Shown piece by piece: positions 1 to 6,653 of a stretch of 64,000 bases of DNA (within the stretch, counting starts at the first letter, position 1; each line of letters starts with the position of its first letter). The stretch is from BAIKAL-G1 sp943370385 (GTDB lineage Bacteria > Cyanobacteriota > Cyanobacteriia > PCC-6307 > Cyanobiaceae). The DNA lies in contig CALRQT020000005.1 of assembly GCA_943370385.1 (NCBI GenBank), positions 124,001-188,000 on the forward strand, given 5' to 3'. Position numbers and translations under genes: made by a program. The notes beneath the pieces are model-generated. The model saw only the letters and a list, made by a program, of their open reading frames with translations. It ran no database searches and was not told the origin of the DNA.

Positions 1-338
1 AGGAAGAGGCCTCCTGGTGCCTGGGGGCATCCCAAGCCCAGACCTTTTTCCGGGTGGTATTCCCCCAATTACTTCCCGCCATCCTCGGGGGGATCGCCCA
101 AGGCTTCAGCCGTGCAGTTGGCGAATATGGATCGGTGGTGATGATCTCTAGCAACATCCCTTTTGTCGATTTGATTACGCCAACCTTGATCATTCAGAAA
201 CTCGAAGAATATGATATTGATGGCGCCACAGTAGTTGGCTCTGTCATGTTACTTTTCTCCCTTGCCAGCCTACTCGTCATCAATTTAATTCAGGTGTGGG
301 GCCAGCGTTATCAGGCCACTAGCACAGCCGTGGGCTAA
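1..338 (+). CDS. cysT: Sulfate ABC transporter permease CysT, C-terminal part (partial)
   Basis: The open frame runs in from the window edge and ends at a TAA-type stop before 339, so only about the last 110 residues are present. It begins inside the EAA loop (EEASWCLGASQAQTFFRVVFP), the cytoplasmic segment through which ABC permeases contact the ATPase, and then has the GEYGSVVMIS stretch typical of CysT/CysU sulfate/thiosulfate permeases and a last membrane helix. CysW follows 52 bases downstream on the same strand, which fits the usual cysT-cysW order of inner-membrane sulfate importers. The ATPase CysA and the binding protein would lie outside the window. The internal ATG at 54 is not the true start. 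Confidence 0.93.
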   Translation, partial: EEASWCLGASQAQTFFRVVFPQLLPAILGGIAQGFSRAVGEYGSVVMISSNIPFVDLITPTLIIQKLEEYDIDGATVVGSVMLLFSLASLLVINLIQVWGQRYQATSTAVG

Positions 339-390
339 TCAATACGCCAACCCGTTTACCTCCCCTACAAAGCCCCGCCTCCTCAATGCC

Positions 391-1299
391 ATGACCTTCG
401 TTGTTCCTGATCTCGAGATCTATGAACCACCCAAGCCGCCCAAGGGGGGAGCCAATACAAACCTGGGCAAGAAACTAATAGCGGCAATGATTCCGCTGAT
501 CGCCTGTCTCTACGTTGGCCTGGTGATCCTGGCTCCGGCCCTCAGCGTTGTCGTGCAGGCCTTTGCAAAGGGCATTCAACCCTTTCTCGATAATTTAAGT
601 TCGCCAGAACTGCTATCGGCCGTCAAGATGACCTTGATTACGGCAGCCATAGCCGTGCCAGCCAACACGATCTTTGGCCTGGCGGCCGCCACCGCGATAG
701 CGCGCAAGAAGTTTCGAGGCAAGGCGTTGCTACTCAGCATCATCGACTTGCCCTTTTCGATTTCACCAGTGGTGGTTGGATTGATGCTGGTTTTGCTCTA
801 CAGCCCCAGCCATGGTGTCTTTGGAAGCGTGATCAACAGCTTGGGGTGGAAAATTATCTTCTCCTGGCCCGGCATTGTCATGGCAACGATCATCGTGACA
901 TTCCCTTTTATGGCCCGCGAAGTCATCCCCTTGCTGGAGGAGGAGGGCTGGGAGCAGGAGGAGGCCGCCAAAACCCTCGGTGCCAATGATTGGCAGGTGT
1001 TTTGGAAAGTTACCCTGCCTTCGGTACGCTGGGCAGCCCTCTATGGACTGATCCTCACGACGGCCCGGGCCCTGGGCGAATTTGGAGCCGTTTCGGTGGT
1101 GAGCGGCAACATCCGCGGTGAAACGCAAACCTTGCCCTTGTTTGTGGAGGATGCCTACAAGCAATACCAAACAGAACTCGCCTTTGGAGCCGCTGCGGTC
1201 TTAGGCGGGGTCGCCTTGGTGTCGTTGCTGTTGAAGCTGGTGGTTGAACTGCTGTTGGAACAGGACAAGAAAGCCCGCGAAATCAAGCCCGACGCCTGA
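391..1299 (+). CDS. cysW: Sulfate ABC transporter permease CysW
   Basis: A 302-residue integral membrane permease of the sulfate/thiosulfate importer, pairing with CysT. After a short Pro/Lys-rich cytoplasmic N-terminus there are about six hydrophobic segments. The EAA loop is clear around residues 185-215 (GWEQEEAAKTLGANDWQVFW), followed by the ARALGEFGAVSVVSG stretch that typifies CysW. Length matches the family (about 275-300). It starts at ATG 391, 52 bases after cysT, so the two are probably co-transcribed. No cysA or sulfate-binding protein follows; the next gene is an unrelated glycosyltransferase. Confidence 0.95.
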   Translation: MTFVVPDLEIYEPPKPPKGGANTNLGKKLIAAMIPLIACLYVGLVILAPALSVVVQAFAKGIQPFLDNLSSPELLSAVKMTLITAAIAVPANTIFGLAAATAIARKKFRGKALLLSIIDLPFSISPVVVGLMLVLLYSPSHGVFGSVINSLGWKIIFSWPGIVMATIIVTFPFMAREVIPLLEEEGWEQEEAAKTLGANDWQVFWKVTLPSVRWAALYGLILTTARALGEFGAVSVVSGNIRGETQTLPLFVEDAYKQYQTELAFGAAAVLGGVALVSLLLKLVVELLLEQDKKAREIKPDA

Positions 1300-1404
1300 T
1301 CCCCCATTCCTTGCGAACCCAGGCCTGGAAGTCCTCTAGATCCAAGATTGCAGCTTGGAAGGAGCAGGGAAACGCCCTTGCCCGTGGCATCGAACCCAAA
1401 CCAA

Positions 1405-1412
1405 GCGATCGC
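1405..1412. repeat. HIP1 octamer GCGATCGC
   Basis: A perfect copy of the highly iterated palindrome GCGATCGC in the 217-base gap between cysW and the glycosyltransferase. Other exact copies occur for example at 10665-10672, 27531-27538, 45137-45144 and 46099-46106, mostly inside genes. Frequent HIP1 sites are a known hallmark of many cyanobacterial genomes and support the lineage call. No other feature was recognised in this gap. Confidence 0.8.
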
Positions 1413-1516
1413 CCATGTCAAAAGGTTGCGTAGCACTAACAGGTCGGACAATGGAGTTGTCTCGAACACGTCGCGGGCAACCGTCAAAATAGGTTGCGCC
1501 TTGACAGGATTGGGCC

Positions 1517-3031
1517 ATGGTTACCTTTCTGCGGCGTCTCCCCCCCCTGGGCCAACTCCTCCTGGCCGGGCTGCTGGTGCGAAGTCTGCTCGCCCTAGTC
1601 CTGCCACCGGGCTACGACGAGGCCTATTACCTCTTCTATGGGCGCCATCCCAACCTGAGCTACCTGGACCATCCGGTGGGCGTTGGGGTTTGGTCCCTGG
1701 TCGGTAACGCCCTGGGCGGCTCGATTTTTGCCCTGCGGGTGCCCTCGCTGCTCTCCTACACGGCCGCCCTGGCCCTGCTGGCTTCGGCGACAGGCCGTTG
1801 GTTTGGAGCCAAGGCGGGCCTCTGGTCTGTGGCCGTGGGCAGTCTCTCGCCCCTGCTGTTTGCCTGTGGTGGCCTGTTATTGCTGCCCGATAGTCCCCTG
1901 CTGTTGGTGTTGGCGGCCCTGATGTGGTGGCTGTCGCGCCATCCCTTGGCCGTACCGACCAACGCCCGGGAAGCCGCCGGCCTGGGCCTGGTGCTGGGCT
2001 TGCTGAGCCTGTGCAAATACCACTCCCTGCTGGTGTTGCTGGCGCTGCTTGGCTGGTGCCTGGCCACGGCGGAGCGCCGGACCGCCCTGGCCAGGCCCTG
2101 GCCCTGGGTGGGTCTGGTGGTGTGGGCGGGCGTCTCCAGCCCCCTGTGGATCTGGAACCTGCAGCACCACTGGGCCTCCTTTTTGTTCCATGGCGGCCGA
2201 ACCCTGGCCGAGCACACCTACAACCTCTCCGGTCCGCCCCTGTTCCTGCTGACCCAGCTGCTGCTGTTGTTTCCGACGATCGGGCTGCTGCTGTGGGCGT
2301 CCCTCGGGCCCCAGGAACGAACGGCGGCCAACCCGGAAGCACGCCAGCTGCTGCGAACCTTGGCCCTGCCGATATTGATCACCTTTACGGTGTTATCCGG
2401 GCGCATGCAGGTGCTCTCCAGCTGGCTGGTGCCCGCCTGGTGGTTCCTGCTCCCCCTGGCCGGTGACTGGCTGGCCCGCCGGCCCACTCCCTGGCCCCCC
2501 GTTCTGGCCTGGAGCCGCATCATCACGCTGGCCCTGCTGCCGCCCCTGCTGGCCCTGGCAGCGCTGCAAGTGCGCTTTGGCGTGCTGGATCGGTTCCTGC
2601 CGCCGGGGGTTGATACCTCCAACCAATTGCTGCCAGCGGCCAGCCTGAGGGAGGCCTTAAAAAGCAATCCCCGCGTTTGGGCGGCCCTGGGATCGGCCGA
2701 TGTGATCGCCAGCCGCCGCTACGAACTCCCCGGCTTTTTGGCCCTGGCCCTGAAGGACCACAGCCGAGCCAGCTACACCAGCTTTAGTGGCGATCCGAGG
2801 GGCTTCACCTACTGGCTACCCGCCAATGGGTATCTGGGGGCCCGCGGCGTGATCTTCGCCCTGGAAGATCCCAACCATCCGGAAGATCGGATCGAATGGC
2901 CGAAGGAGGTGGGTCCGTTAGTGCCTCTGGGCTCCGTTCAACTGCGCCGAGGCGGGTTGCCCTCGGTGCGGCTGCAGTTCGTGGGCTTTGGTCCCCTGGC
3001 CCAACCGTTGCCGGGTCCCGTTAACCCGTGA
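1517..3031 (+). CDS. GT39/ArnT-like membrane glycosyltransferase
   Basis: A 504-residue polytopic protein of the PMT_2 (glycosyltransferase family 39, ArnT-like) group, which transfers sugars from polyprenyl-phosphate donors to lipids or proteins at the outer face of the cytoplasmic membrane. The catalytic-loop signature is visible near residues 34-55: a GYDEAYY acidic motif after the first membrane helix, then YLDHPVG. About ten to twelve hydrophobic segments follow, rich in Leu and Trp, then a soluble C-terminal region from about residue 370. Start ATG 1517. It is flanked by cysW and a CHAD gene without obvious operon partners, so the acceptor cannot be inferred. Confidence 0.85.
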   Translation: MVTFLRRLPPLGQLLLAGLLVRSLLALVLPPGYDEAYYLFYGRHPNLSYLDHPVGVGVWSLVGNALGGSIFALRVPSLLSYTAALALLASATGRWFGAKAGLWSVAVGSLSPLLFACGGLLLLPDSPLLLVLAALMWWLSRHPLAVPTNAREAAGLGLVLGLLSLCKYHSLLVLLALLGWCLATAERRTALARPWPWVGLVVWAGVSSPLWIWNLQHHWASFLFHGGRTLAEHTYNLSGPPLFLLTQLLLLFPTIGLLLWASLGPQERTAANPEARQLLRTLALPILITFTVLSGRMQVLSSWLVPAWWFLLPLAGDWLARRPTPWPPVLAWSRIITLALLPPLLALAALQVRFGVLDRFLPPGVDTSNQLLPAASLREALKSNPRVWAALGSADVIASRRYELPGFLALALKDHSRASYTSFSGDPRGFTYWLPANGYLGARGVIFALEDPNHPEDRIEWPKEVGPLVPLGSVQLRRGGLPSVRLQFVGFGPLAQPLPGPVNP

Positions 3032-3046
3032 GCCGCCGGGACCCGG
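3011..3046 (+). terminator. Inverted repeat at the end of the GT39 gene
   Basis: CCGGGTCCC (3011-3019) pairs with GGGACCCGG (3038-3046), a perfect 9-bp stem spanning the stop codon with an 18-base loop. There is no T-run, so it is at best a Rho-type or weak terminator or an mRNA-stabilising hairpin. Confidence 0.4.
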
Positions 3047-3400
3047 ATTGGCCTCGGTGCGCTGGCCAACACTCACCTGGTCTTGGCCACGACAGCCCTG
3101 GGGAGACGCTTGATTTGAACTAGGTCGTCGATTGGACCTTGGCGATGGGGACCGGGATACCTGGCTGGTCATCGGCGGTGGGATCGTGCCTGGCGATCCA
3201 GGCAACCATCCTGCTCACCGGCTCCCTGCTCGGGCTGGGCCAACGGTTTGAGGCCAAGGGGGGTGGGCATGCCACGGGCCAGCAGCTAGGAGCCCCAGGG
3301 ACTAGCAGCTTGTCCAGCCATCCCCCAACCGGCGAATTGGGCCCCTTTGGTGTCCAAAGGGAGATGGAAAGCAGAACAACAGCAGCCCTTGAACCACTCT
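3047..3400. other. Non-coding stretch between the GT39 and CHAD genes
   Basis: About 350 bases with no gene I can support. Short ORFs exist on both strands (for example 3139-3417 plus and 3120-3410 minus), but they overlap each other, resemble no family I recognise and have low-complexity composition. The right edge leads into the Pho-box-like repeat at 3401-3419. Confidence 0.5.
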
Positions 3401-3419
3401 CCATAACCATTCGTTAATC
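3401..3419 (+). promoter_or_regulatory. Pho-box-like direct repeat upstream of the CHAD gene
   Basis: Two 8-base units, CCATAACC (3401-3408) and CGTTAATC (3412-3419), are spaced exactly 11 bases start to start, the phasing of cyanobacterial PhoB/SphR Pho boxes (8-bp repeats with 3-bp spacers, core TTAACC). Each core matches 5 of 6 positions. The site lies 82 bases before the preferred CHAD start. The reading is inference, strengthened by a clearer three-unit site near the ptrA-like gene. Confidence 0.45.
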
Positions 3420-3500
3420 CCGCCCAAGGAATGGGCGCCGAGAGTGGGCTTAGGGCTGGGGCTTGCTGCCAGGGCCTACCAACCCAATCGGGTGAGCACC

Positions 3501-4529
3501 ATGGCAGGCGATGCAAGGGGTGACAGGAATGGGGCTCCCACTGGGGACCTGCGCTCTGGACCCAGCGGCGGTGCCTACGCCGCTGGCCTGATTAAGAGCC
3601 ACGTCAAGGAGATCGTGAACCTGCAGAGCGGGGTGCTGAAGGACCAGGAGCCCGAGCCCCTGCACCAACTGCGCGTGCACCTGCGGCGGCTGCGCACCCT
3701 GCTGGTGCAATTTGGCCCCGCCCTGGTGCTGCCGGATCGGGTGACGGACCAAAGCCTGGCCAAAACCGGGCGGCGGCTCGGCCTGGTTCGGGATCTTGAT
3801 GTGCTCGAAGGCCAGATCCAGCAGCAGTTACCCCTGCTGGCAGCCCCTGAGCTCGCAAAGCTGAAGCCCGGGCTGAAAGCCCTGGTCCGCAGCCGCAAGC
3901 TGGCGTTTGCGGGATTAACCGAAGAGCTGAGAAGCCGCCGCTACCTGCGGATGTTGGCGAAGTTGCAGGGGTGGCTTCGGCAGCCCCAGTTCACGGCCTT
4001 TGGCGAGGAACCAGCCAAAAACTGGCTGTTGGAATGGAAAGCCCCGGTTCTGGCGGGCCTGCTGAGCCATCCCGGCTGGCGCGCCGGCGATCCCGACCAC
4101 GATGGTCCCTGTTTGCACGACCTGCGCAAAAGGATCAAGCAGGCCCGCTACGGCCTGGCCAACCTGCGGGGGTTGGAAGGCGAGGCCCTAGATGCCTGGT
4201 TAGGGCGCTTCAAATCCCAGCAAGACACCCTGGGCGCCCTCAATGACCTGTTGGTCTTGCATCAGGCCATGGCCGATCAGCTGCTGGGCAACCCGGCCCA
4301 GCTGGTGCCCGAACTCAGTGCGCGGCTCCAGGAGCAACAACGGCAGCTGTGGCAGCAATGGCAATCGCAGGCGAGCTCCATGCTGGGGGAATCGGGCAGA
4401 AACGCCCTGCACGACTTGCTTTGCCATGGTTCGCTTTGCCCTGACGCCTCTGTCGATGCGGCGGAAAGCTTGCAGCAAAGTGAGAAAGGGACCGCAAGAA
4501 GCGGGGCTGCAGATTTGGTGCAGTCTTAA
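3501..4529 (+). CDS. CHAD-domain (polyphosphate-binding) protein
   Basis: A 342-residue all-helical protein with the CHAD domain. The two hallmark basic helices are visible: PLHQLRVHLRRLRTLL near residues 54-68 and CLHDLRKRIKQARYGL near residue 200, with the conserved His and Arg/Lys positions. CHAD proteins bind inorganic polyphosphate and localise to polyphosphate granules (family knowledge). No CYTH triphosphatase domain is attached. I prefer ATG 3501; a GTG at 3444 would add 19 residues unlike the family. pstS follows 66 bases later on the same strand, and a Pho-box-like repeat lies upstream, so a role in phosphate storage is a reasonable inference. Gln-rich C-terminus. Confidence 0.88.
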   Translation: MAGDARGDRNGAPTGDLRSGPSGGAYAAGLIKSHVKEIVNLQSGVLKDQEPEPLHQLRVHLRRLRTLLVQFGPALVLPDRVTDQSLAKTGRRLGLVRDLDVLEGQIQQQLPLLAAPELAKLKPGLKALVRSRKLAFAGLTEELRSRRYLRMLAKLQGWLRQPQFTAFGEEPAKNWLLEWKAPVLAGLLSHPGWRAGDPDHDGPCLHDLRKRIKQARYGLANLRGLEGEALDAWLGRFKSQQDTLGALNDLLVLHQAMADQLLGNPAQLVPELSARLQEQQRQLWQQWQSQASSMLGESGRNALHDLLCHGSLCPDASVDAAESLQQSEKGTARSGAADLVQS

Positions 4530-4543
4530 GCCGGCCATAACGA
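4524..4543 (+). promoter_or_regulatory. Degenerate Pho-box-like repeat upstream of pstS
   Basis: TTAAGC (4526-4531) and ATAACG (4537-4542) are 11 bases apart and match the Pho-box core TTAACC at 5 and 4 of 6 positions. The first unit overlaps the CHAD stop codon, and the pair lies 54-70 bases before the pstS start. It is weaker than the sites at 3401 and 5725 and could be chance. Confidence 0.32.
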
Positions 4544-4595
4544 CAAGGGCCGATGAGAAAGGGTAAATATGCGTTGCTCACAAAAGGCCGATCCC

Positions 4596-5576
4596 ATGAC
4601 CTTCGCGAAGAAGGCCCTGACCCTGACAGCTCTGGCTGCCGTAGCCGGCGGCGCTGCCGCCACCGCAGCCACGAACCTCAATGCCGCGGGAGCCACCTTC
4701 CCGGGCCCCATCTACCAGCGTTGGTTCGCTGATCTGGCCGCCGGTGGTGGTCCCAAAACCAACTATCAAGCCGTGGGTTCCGGTGCTGGTATCCGCCAGT
4801 TCATCGCTGGCACTGTTGATTTCGCCGCCAGCGACGAGCCGATCACCAGCGCCCAGGCCGCCAAGGTCAAGCGCGGTGTGGTGCAGTTCCCTGCCATCGG
4901 CGGCACGATCGCCATTGCCTACAACAAGCCTGGCTGTGACCTGAAGCTCACCCAGAAGCAGGCGGCCGATGTGTTCCTCGGCACCATCAATGATTGGAAG
5001 CAACTGAAGTGCGGTGCCGGCAAAATCACCGTTGCCCACCGTTCTGACGGTTCCGGCACCACCTTTGCCTTCACCAATTCCCTCTCCGCCTTCTCCCCGG
5101 CCTTCAAAACCAAGCTGGGCGTGGGCAAATCGGTGAACTGGCCCGTGGGCGTGGGCGGCAAGGGCAATGACGGCGTTGCCGGCGTGCTGAACAACACCCC
5201 TGGTTCGATCGGTTACGTGAACCAGGCGTTTGTCAAGGGTGTGCTCAAGGCTGCTGCCATCCAGAACAGGGCTGGCAACTTCGTCAAGCCTGGCTTCAAG
5301 AGTGGCAGTGCTGCCCTCAACAGCATCACCCTGGATGCCAACCTCGCTGGTGAAGAGCCCAATCCCCCCGGCGCCCAGAGCTACCCGATCAGCACCCTCA
5401 CCTGGATCCTGGCCTACAAAAATGGCAACGGGATGAAGGCTGGTGAGCTGCGAGAAGTGTTCATGTACATGCTGAGCAACAAGTCCCAGGCCCTCGCCGA
5501 TGACCTTGGCTATGTGCCCCTGCGCGGTGACATCTATAAGAAAGCCAAGGCTGCCATTGGCAAGGTTGGCGATTGA
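4596..5576 (+). CDS. pstS: Phosphate ABC transporter substrate-binding protein PstS
   Basis: A 326-residue periplasmic phosphate-binding protein. A Sec signal peptide occupies about residues 1-28 (MTFAKKALTLTALAAVAGG, then an Ala-rich cleavage region). The mature protein opens with the family motif NAAGATFPGPIYQRWF, then GSGAGIRQFIAG and FAASDEPIT, and later HRSDGSGTTFAFTNSLS, which all carry phosphate-contact residues in PstS. ATG 4596 is chosen over 4569 because the signal peptide begins there and an AAGG ribosome site lies 8 bases upstream. The PstCAB permease/ATPase genes are not in the window. A strong terminator follows. Confidence 0.96.
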   Translation: MTFAKKALTLTALAAVAGGAAATAATNLNAAGATFPGPIYQRWFADLAAGGGPKTNYQAVGSGAGIRQFIAGTVDFAASDEPITSAQAAKVKRGVVQFPAIGGTIAIAYNKPGCDLKLTQKQAADVFLGTINDWKQLKCGAGKITVAHRSDGSGTTFAFTNSLSAFSPAFKTKLGVGKSVNWPVGVGGKGNDGVAGVLNNTPGSIGYVNQAFVKGVLKAAAIQNRAGNFVKPGFKSGSAALNSITLDANLAGEEPNPPGAQSYPISTLTWILAYKNGNGMKAGELREVFMYMLSNKSQALADDLGYVPLRGDIYKKAKAAIGKVGD

Positions 5577-5672
5577 TCAGCAAACGGCCTTAGCGAGCCA
5601 GGTGCTTAATCAGCTGGCTTGCAAAGGCCTCCCCCCTTCTTGGGAGTGCTTGAACAGATCCTTTCTTAAAGC

Positions 5673-5699
5673 AGGAGCCCCTAGGGGCTCCTTTTTTTT
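5673..5699 (+). terminator. Intrinsic terminator downstream of pstS
   Basis: AGGAGCCCC / GGGGCTCCT form a perfect 9-bp stem with a 2-base TA centre, followed by eight T residues (5692-5699). This is the clearest Rho-independent terminator in the window, about 95 bases after the pstS stop. Confidence 0.9.
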
Positions 5700-5724
5700 G
5701 GAATACCCAGCCGTTGCATTGAAA

Positions 5725-5754
5725 CGCTAACCAGAACTTAACCAGGCTTCTACC
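5725..5754 (+). promoter_or_regulatory. Three-unit Pho box upstream of the ptrA-like gene
   Basis: CGCTAACC (5725-5732), ACTTAACC (5736-5743) and CTTCTACC (5747-5754) are three direct 8-base units separated by 3-base spacers. This is the arrangement described for cyanobacterial PhoB/SphR Pho boxes (core CTTAACC). The middle unit is a perfect match and the outer ones are close. It lies 50 bases before ATG 5804 and after the pstS terminator, so it should drive the regulator gene separately from pstS. Confidence 0.75.
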
Positions 5755-5803
5755 GGGGCTTTGCTCAGATCAAGGTGTTGCTCCATACAGTATTGCTATC
5801 CCA

Positions 5804-6460
5804 ATGACAGGATGCGCCATGGTGTTCACGCCACCCCGTGACCCCAGCCGCCAAGACAAGCTGCGTGTTCTCCTCGAGGACACCTATCACAAACGCAACC
5901 TTGTGCATCTCTCGGCTGGAAGCGCCGTGCCCCTGCTGCGCAACAGCATCTGGCTAGTGGTGCGGGGGATGGTGAAATTGGGCGCCATTTCGATCCATGG
6001 CGACGAACTGTTGCTGGGGCTTGCCGGTCCTAATGAGCCGTTTGGCGAGCCGATGAGCAACGTGGAGGCCTATGAAGCCACCACCCTGGCCGACAGCGAC
6101 CTGCTCTGCTTCAGCCTCGATGAGATCGAGCAGACCCCTCACCTGGCCATGGCCCTACTGCGCGCTGCCACGAGTCGCATGCGCCAATCGGAAGCCCTGA
6201 TCGGCCTACTGGGATTACGCCGGGTGGAGGAACGCCTGCGCGGTTTTCTTGAACTGCTGGCGGCTGATTATGGCCAACCCTGCGACGAGGGCTTGAAGCT
6301 AAATCTTCGCCTCACCCACCAGGATCTAGCCAGCGCCCTGAGCACCACCCGGGTGACCGTGACCCGGGTTCTCGGCCAACTGCGGGACGAAGGCTGGCTG
6401 CAAATTGATAGCCAACGCCATCTGGTGGTGGCCAATCTGCCGAAACGCTGGGTTGATTGA
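5804..6460 (+). CDS. ptrA: CRP/FNR-family transcriptional regulator, PtrA-like
   Basis: A 218-residue CRP/FNR-type regulator. The N-terminal cyclic-nucleotide-binding-like beta domain covers about residues 30-115 (LGLAGPNEPFGEPMSN in the phosphate-binding-cassette position), followed by a long dimerisation helix and a winged helix-turn-helix near 165-215 (LTHQDLASALSTTRVTVTRVL). In marine Synechococcus, PtrA is a CRP-family regulator encoded next to pstS and needed for part of the phosphate-stress response; position, family and the upstream Pho box support the same name here. Start ATG 5804; ATG 5819 is an alternative. The exact effector is unknown, and no canonical cAMP-binding residue set is clear. 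Confidence 0.8.
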   Translation: MTGCAMVFTPPRDPSRQDKLRVLLEDTYHKRNLVHLSAGSAVPLLRNSIWLVVRGMVKLGAISIHGDELLLGLAGPNEPFGEPMSNVEAYEATTLADSDLLCFSLDEIEQTPHLAMALLRAATSRMRQSEALIGLLGLRRVEERLRGFLELLAADYGQPCDEGLKLNLRLTHQDLASALSTTRVTVTRVLGQLRDEGWLQIDSQRHLVVANLPKRWVD

Positions 6461-6492
6461 TCCACTGCTCCACAGCAATCACGAGTTCCATC

Positions 6493-6514
6493 AGCAGGGT
6501 GCCTACACCCTGCT
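6493..6514 (+). terminator. Hairpin after the ptrA-like gene
   Basis: AGCAGGGTG (6493-6501) and CACCCTGCT (6506-6514) form a perfect 9-bp stem with a 4-base loop, followed by a weak T-rich tail (TTGTTATT). It sits between the convergent ptrA-like and RND genes and could terminate either transcript. Confidence 0.6.
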
Positions 6515-6653
6515 TTGTTATTACTGATGCCTGGGTGACCACCACCCCATCACCTCCTCAAGGCTTGACCCATGCCAAGCAATCCCGATTGCGAAGCTTG
6601 GCTATGTTGTAGTTAAACCATTTGCTATTTTCGGCTGCCTAGTTCTGAGGGGA

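Noticed and set aside
1521..2342. A 273-codon minus-strand ORF opposite the GT39 gene
   Set aside because: Arg/Pro/Gly-rich composition with no recognisable motif; it is the GC-driven antisense shadow of a clear membrane glycosyltransferase.
3139..3417. 92-codon plus-strand ORF before the CHAD gene
   Set aside because: Gly/Ser-rich, no family resemblance, overlaps an equally long minus ORF and the Pho-box-like site.
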